64,000 nt of DNA from Cyanomargarita calcarea GSE-NOS-MK-12-04C. GTDB lineage: Bacteria; Cyanobacteriota; Cyanobacteriia; Cyanobacteriales; Nostocaceae. The DNA is taken from assembly GCA_019359595.1 (NCBI GenBank), contig JAHHGZ010000008.1, positions 124,001-188,000 on the forward strand. The letters are read 5' to 3'. Positions 60,360-64,000 of this stretch are shown here, in pieces. The notes under the pieces were generated by a model. It searched no databases. It saw nothing but the letters and a program-made list of their open reading frames with translations, and was not told the DNA's origin. Made by a program: the position numbers and the translations under genes. The first letter of the stretch is position 1, and every line of letters starts with the position of its first letter.

Positions 60360-62066
60360 ATGCAAATAACAAGCTTGCATAAGTTTTTAATTATTTCAAA
60401 TGATAAAAATTCTCAATTTAAGAAAAGATTCTGGTTTAGTTTAAGTTTAATTTTTGGCATATTTTATAGTCTCTTAGAATTGCGGCAAGCCTTTAGTAAC
60501 ACATACGTAGTCCAAGATGATGCACGAGTATATATCTTCTGGATGCAGAGATTTTTACAGCCAGATATACTTCCAAATGACTTAATTGCCGACTATTTTC
60601 AGTCCGTAACTCCAGTCGGATTTACTACTCTTTATAGAGTCATGGCAATGGTGGGGATTGAGCCACTATTGTTGAGTAAATTACTGCCAATATTGTTGAA
60701 AATAATTAGCATTTGTTATTGGTTTCCATTATGCATGGAGATATTTCCAGTACCGACAGCAGGATTTATTAGTACGGTATTGTTTGCTCAAAATCTTTCT
60801 TTAAGGGATGATATTGTTTCTGCAACACCTAGGTCTTTTATTTTTGTATTTTTTATCGCGTTTTTGTATTATTTGCTGCGAAAAGATTTACTACCAAGTT
60901 TGATAGCGATCGCATTAATTGGATTGTTTTATCCACCGTTTTTATTAATCGTAGCTGGAATCTTAATTTTAAGACTTTGGCGTTGGCAAGAAAAGCGTCG
61001 TGATTATATATTTTCTGGTGTGGGATTGGCAATTAGCCTACTATTGATGTTGCCTTATGCATTCAGTTCTTCTAGATTTGGCCCAACGATTGCAGGAGCC
61101 GCAGCAAGAGAATTACCAGGACTTGCAGCAACAGGAAGAATACCTTTTTTTAGTGACGATCCAATTTGGTTTTGGTTGTCCAATCAGCACAGCGGTTTGA
61201 TTCCGAATGTGTTGGAACACCCATTAAATATTATTGGATTGCTCTTACCCATTCTTTTACTATATCCTCAACGTTTTCCCCTGACCAAGAAAATCACCAG
61301 TAAAATCAAAATTTTACCGGAAATTATCGTAGTATCTGTCGCAATGTTTTTTGTTGCCCATTTACTACTCTATAAGCTTTTTGCTCCGGCTCGATACACA
61401 AGATATACCCTGAAATTTGTGGTAATTATTTCTGCTGGTATAGCGTTGGCAGTTATAATTGATGCTGTTTTTAGATGGGCAAAGCAGTATAGAAAACGTT
61501 CATCTCGACGACAAATTTTAGCTTTGGGATTTACAAGTTTATTAGGAAGTGTACTTATTATTTATCCACACTTCTTGCAAATTTTTCCATACAGCTTATA
61601 CAAAGTAGGTGAAGCACCTGCAATGTATGATTTTTTTCAGAAACAACCCAAAGATACTCTGATTGCTTCCTTGGCACAAGAGATAGATAACGTCCCAATA
61701 TTTTCTCAGAGGTCTATTTTCATCGGTTGGGAATATGCTGTTCCTTATCATGTAGGGTACAATCGCCAAATCACCCAACGAACTACTGATTTAATTAATG
61801 CTCAGTACAGCGAAAATTTAGCCCCAGTGCAGAGTTTTATTGAGAAATATGGAGTAGATTTTTTTGTAATAGAACAGGCTGCGTTTACACCAGAATATAT
61901 CAAGATTAATCCTTGGTTTATCCAATGGGAATCAATAGCGAAAGATATTTCATTAAAGTTACAACAAGGAACTACTCCTGCTTTATTAGAGATGAAGGAG
62001 CGTTGTTCTGTCTTAGAAACTAAAAATTTTACTGTATTACGAGCAAAATGTGTTGGCAAAGGATAA
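60360..62066 (+). CDS. Multi-span membrane protein, GT-C-like (568 aa)
   Basis: 568 residues with about ten to eleven hydrophobic helices between residues 20 and 410, for example FWFSLSLIFGIFYSLLELRQ and LIALIGLFYPPFLLIVAG-type stretches. In the first outer loop VQDDARVYIFWMQRF holds an Asp-Asp pair, the position where GT-C glycosyltransferases keep their catalytic acidic residues. The last 150 residues are soluble and probably periplasmic. A lipid-linked-sugar-using glycosyltransferase is therefore possible, but I do not recognise a named family. Convergent with the GT39 gene. Confidence 0.75.
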   Translation: MQITSLHKFLIISNDKNSQFKKRFWFSLSLIFGIFYSLLELRQAFSNTYVVQDDARVYIFWMQRFLQPDILPNDLIADYFQSVTPVGFTTLYRVMAMVGIEPLLLSKLLPILLKIISICYWFPLCMEIFPVPTAGFISTVLFAQNLSLRDDIVSATPRSFIFVFFIAFLYYLLRKDLLPSLIAIALIGLFYPPFLLIVAGILILRLWRWQEKRRDYIFSGVGLAISLLLMLPYAFSSSRFGPTIAGAAARELPGLAATGRIPFFSDDPIWFWLSNQHSGLIPNVLEHPLNIIGLLLPILLLYPQRFPLTKKITSKIKILPEIIVVSVAMFFVAHLLLYKLFAPARYTRYTLKFVVIISAGIALAVIIDAVFRWAKQYRKRSSRRQILALGFTSLLGSVLIIYPHFLQIFPYSLYKVGEAPAMYDFFQKQPKDTLIASLAQEIDNVPIFSQRSIFIGWEYAVPYHVGYNRQITQRTTDLINAQYSENLAPVQSFIEKYGVDFFVIEQAAFTPEYIKINPWFIQWESIAKDISLKLQQGTTPALLEMKERCSVLETKNFTVLRAKCVGKG

Positions 62067-62090
62067 ATAACAGAAACTTTGATTTATGGA

Positions 62091-62187
62091 ACCGCACGAT
62101 GAGCGCTCTCGTCGCAAGCGTCCCGTTAGGGATACGCCTTTCGTTTCGGTAGGAATAGGAGTTTAAGAGAGTTTTTGCGTAAGTCCT
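62091..62187. mobile_element. MITE-like element, family 1, copy 3 (left end lost)
   Basis: Right end AGAGAGTTTTTGCGTAAGTCCT-type sequence at 62166-62187, and CCGCACGAT with CTCGTCGCAAGC at 62092-62121 as in copy 2. The AGGACTTACG left end is missing. Confidence 0.7.
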
Positions 62188-62259
62188 ATTCATGTAACTC
62201 TTGTGGGGTGGGCTTCCAGCCCGCCCGAATGTGCATTCCTATATGTGGAACATCTTAAT

Positions 62260-63900
62260 TCATCCATTGCCACTCTTATAAATCAATTTCCATCCTCGGA
62301 AAGTACCTAAATCACGATAATTTGAAGATAAAAGCACATTCGTTTCAGGACTAACCCAGGCATAATTTCCATTTGCAACTTCTGATAACTGCCGATATCG
62401 CTGTCCCCAGTGAGGAGTATAAAAAGTTAATAATAATAATGCTTTATCGCCACCAGTGCTGAGAGCTTGTGTTTTTTGCACCACAAAGTTAATAGAATTG
62501 TTTGGAAGCACTTCGGCGATCGCACTCTGTTGTAAAAATATTTTAACATCAGGGCTGTAGTTTCCTAACAATCCGACAAAACCAGCCGCAGCTAAAGCCA
62601 ACCAAACGGGAATTATCAAATTTGCTAACCAATATTTAGCAGTAAAAAACAAGAAGCCACGATGTCGCAAAATCCAGACTAAAGGTAACATCAACCAACC
62701 GAGTCCTAAAACTAACCCCACCACTGCAGCTTTTTTGATGTCTATTTCGTCACTAGTAATAGATAGGATGTCAGTATAAATTAGAATTGATGTTACAAAG
62801 ACTAAACCGCCGAACCCACCAAAAGCATAGCTTAGATTGCGGGGTAGCCATTTTTGAGTAGAAGTTTTATCCTCATAAATTTGGCACAACCAATCGAGAG
62901 CCACTGCTGCCAATATCGCTATAAAAGGATAAAGCATCAGTGCATAGTGGGGTAGACGAGTTGAAACCAGGCTGATTTGTATCAACATAATCAACGGACA
63001 CCCTACTAATATCCAGTTGTAGCGTCCAGTTTGATGGCGTAAAATTAGTAAGCCTAAAACACTGAAAAAGGGCCAAGGAAAGGCTTTGATAGGGGTATTC
63101 CAAAGATAAAATAAAGGCGAATTCCCATTTCGCTGTTCTTTTGCTATTCTAATAGCCAAAGAAAAAAATTGTTCAAAAACAATATCGCCATAACGCTGCC
63201 AACTAAACCAAAACCAAGCAATTGTCGGGACAAAGCCGACTAAAAGCCCTAAATACAACATCGGATTAGTCAGATGGCGATGACGGCGATGCTCTAAGAT
63301 TAGATAAGGCAATAAAGCGATCGCCGGCACAAAGATTAATTGCCCCCTGAATAAAAAACTCACCCCAAAACTTAAGCCTGTTGCAAAACCCCAGTAATAT
63401 TTATATTTGGGATGTAATTCTGCTTTGAGCAAACACCAAAGTGTCAAAAGAATAACACAATTTGTCACGATGTTTGCAGTAGCTAATCGACTACCTTGAA
63501 GCCAAAGCAAGGATACACCGAGAATTGCTGAGGCTAAATAAGCGATACGTTTATTCAGCAGAATCGTGCCAATTTCATAGGTAAGTAAAAGACTGAATAT
63601 ACACGCTATTTGGGCGGGTAATCGAGATGTTGCTTCACTAATACCAAATATTGTGTAAACAGATGCTAGCCACCAATATGGACCCGGTGTTTTTTCATAA
63701 ACTAATTCTCCCCAAGATTGAGGAGTTATCCAGTCACCAGACTCTAGCAACCAGCGGGAACGGACGGCATACATGGCTTCGTCATGAGGCATAAGACTGT
63801 TGTGCCCATTATTCAAAAACAATAATGGGACTATCCAAAGAATTAAACCTAAATAATGCCAAATAGTGTTTTTTATTGCTATTTTTTCAACATTACGCAT
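62260..63900 (-). CDS. ArnT-like glycosyltransferase family 39
   Basis: 546 residues from ATG 63900 (a TTG precedes it by one codon). About a dozen hydrophobic helices. The first outer loop has PHDEAMYAVRSRWL, the HDE(A)xY motif of GT39/ArnT enzymes, followed by WGELVYEKTPGPYWWLASV, which is the conserved lipid-donor-binding block. These proteins transfer a sugar from polyprenyl phosphate to lipid A, protein or another envelope acceptor. A periplasmic tail of about 110 residues ends the chain. Acceptor unknown. Reading runs toward the left, away from the window end. Confidence 0.9.
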   Translation of the reverse strand: MRNVEKIAIKNTIWHYLGLILWIVPLLFLNNGHNSLMPHDEAMYAVRSRWLLESGDWITPQSWGELVYEKTPGPYWWLASVYTIFGISEATSRLPAQIACIFSLLLTYEIGTILLNKRIAYLASAILGVSLLWLQGSRLATANIVTNCVILLTLWCLLKAELHPKYKYYWGFATGLSFGVSFLFRGQLIFVPAIALLPYLILEHRRHRHLTNPMLYLGLLVGFVPTIAWFWFSWQRYGDIVFEQFFSLAIRIAKEQRNGNSPLFYLWNTPIKAFPWPFFSVLGLLILRHQTGRYNWILVGCPLIMLIQISLVSTRLPHYALMLYPFIAILAAVALDWLCQIYEDKTSTQKWLPRNLSYAFGGFGGLVFVTSILIYTDILSITSDEIDIKKAAVVGLVLGLGWLMLPLVWILRHRGFLFFTAKYWLANLIIPVWLALAAAGFVGLLGNYSPDVKIFLQQSAIAEVLPNNSINFVVQKTQALSTGGDKALLLLTFYTPHWGQRYRQLSEVANGNYAWVSPETNVLLSSNYRDLGTFRGWKLIYKSGNG

Positions 63901-64000
63901 CAATCCAGTTCAGTTAAAGTAGTTTGTTTATTATGGGATGTAGAGATGTTAGATATAACCTGTCTACAAGGCTAATATTCTCGCGAATAACTGTTAACTA

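Overview
The window looks like chromosome from a filamentous, probably heterocyst-forming cyanobacterium (Nostocales type). Evidence read from the sequence: very many GCGATCGC (HIP1) sites, tandem heptamers such as GAAGGAA, SLH-OprB porins, SphR/SphS, a CSP41-like epimerase, DUF2499/DUF3593/DUF3318 proteins and 3Fe-4S/4Fe-4S style oxidoreductases common in cyanobacteria. Genus cannot be fixed from the sequence alone. No rRNA, tRNA, CRISPR array, intact insertion sequence or phage was seen.

Layout. 1-9.5 kb: surface-polysaccharide block with an atypical epimerase, a GT4 glycosyltransferase, two polyprenyl-phosphate sugar transferases and the GDP-fucose pair gmd-fcl, mixed with a folate enzyme, two overlapping small genes and an orphan sugar-ABC permease. 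9.7-17.6 kb: a 1246-residue coiled-coil/Hsp70-like protein, a Crp/Fnr regulator, a DUF2232 membrane protein and a CobT-family gene that is framed by inverted repeats. 18-25 kb: a Tat-type lipoprotein binding protein, a decayed ISAs1 transposase carrying a nested mini-element, an ATP-grasp enzyme starting beside that relic, a quinone-reductase-like enzyme and a TPR protein. 25.5-38.9 kb: U32 peptidase, a small accessory patch (HsdR-N-like nuclease domain plus two small genes), dGTPase, Uma2, Fe-S aldo/keto reductase, bifunctional nuclease, riboflavin synthase, M23 peptidase, BirA and PgeF. 39-48.6 kb: CsaB, DUF2499/DUF3593, HisA, three related microproteins, two paralogous coiled-coil proteins, and the phosphate-sensing operon sphR-sphS-phoU. 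49-64 kb: an unrecognised 449-residue protein whose 3' end was rewritten by a mini-element, a second Crp/Fnr regulator, three tandem iron-uptake-type porins shaped by a 2358-bp duplication, and two large GT-C-like membrane proteins.

How the parts relate. The polysaccharide genes can make GDP-fucose, start a lipid-linked sugar chain and extend it; CsaB and the GT39 protein probably add further envelope modifications. The sph-pho genes and the porins deal with nutrient sensing and outer-membrane passage. Many intergenic gaps are filled with repeats: heptamer tracts, at least four mini-element (MITE-like) families and a composite repeat that the mini-elements have invaded. Several insertions can be dated relative to each other and some changed genes.

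The best candidates for something undescribed are the microprotein trio at 42.1-42.8 kb, which share a 17-residue core, lying next to the coiled-coil twins; the chimeric middle porin; and the nested mini-element insertions.
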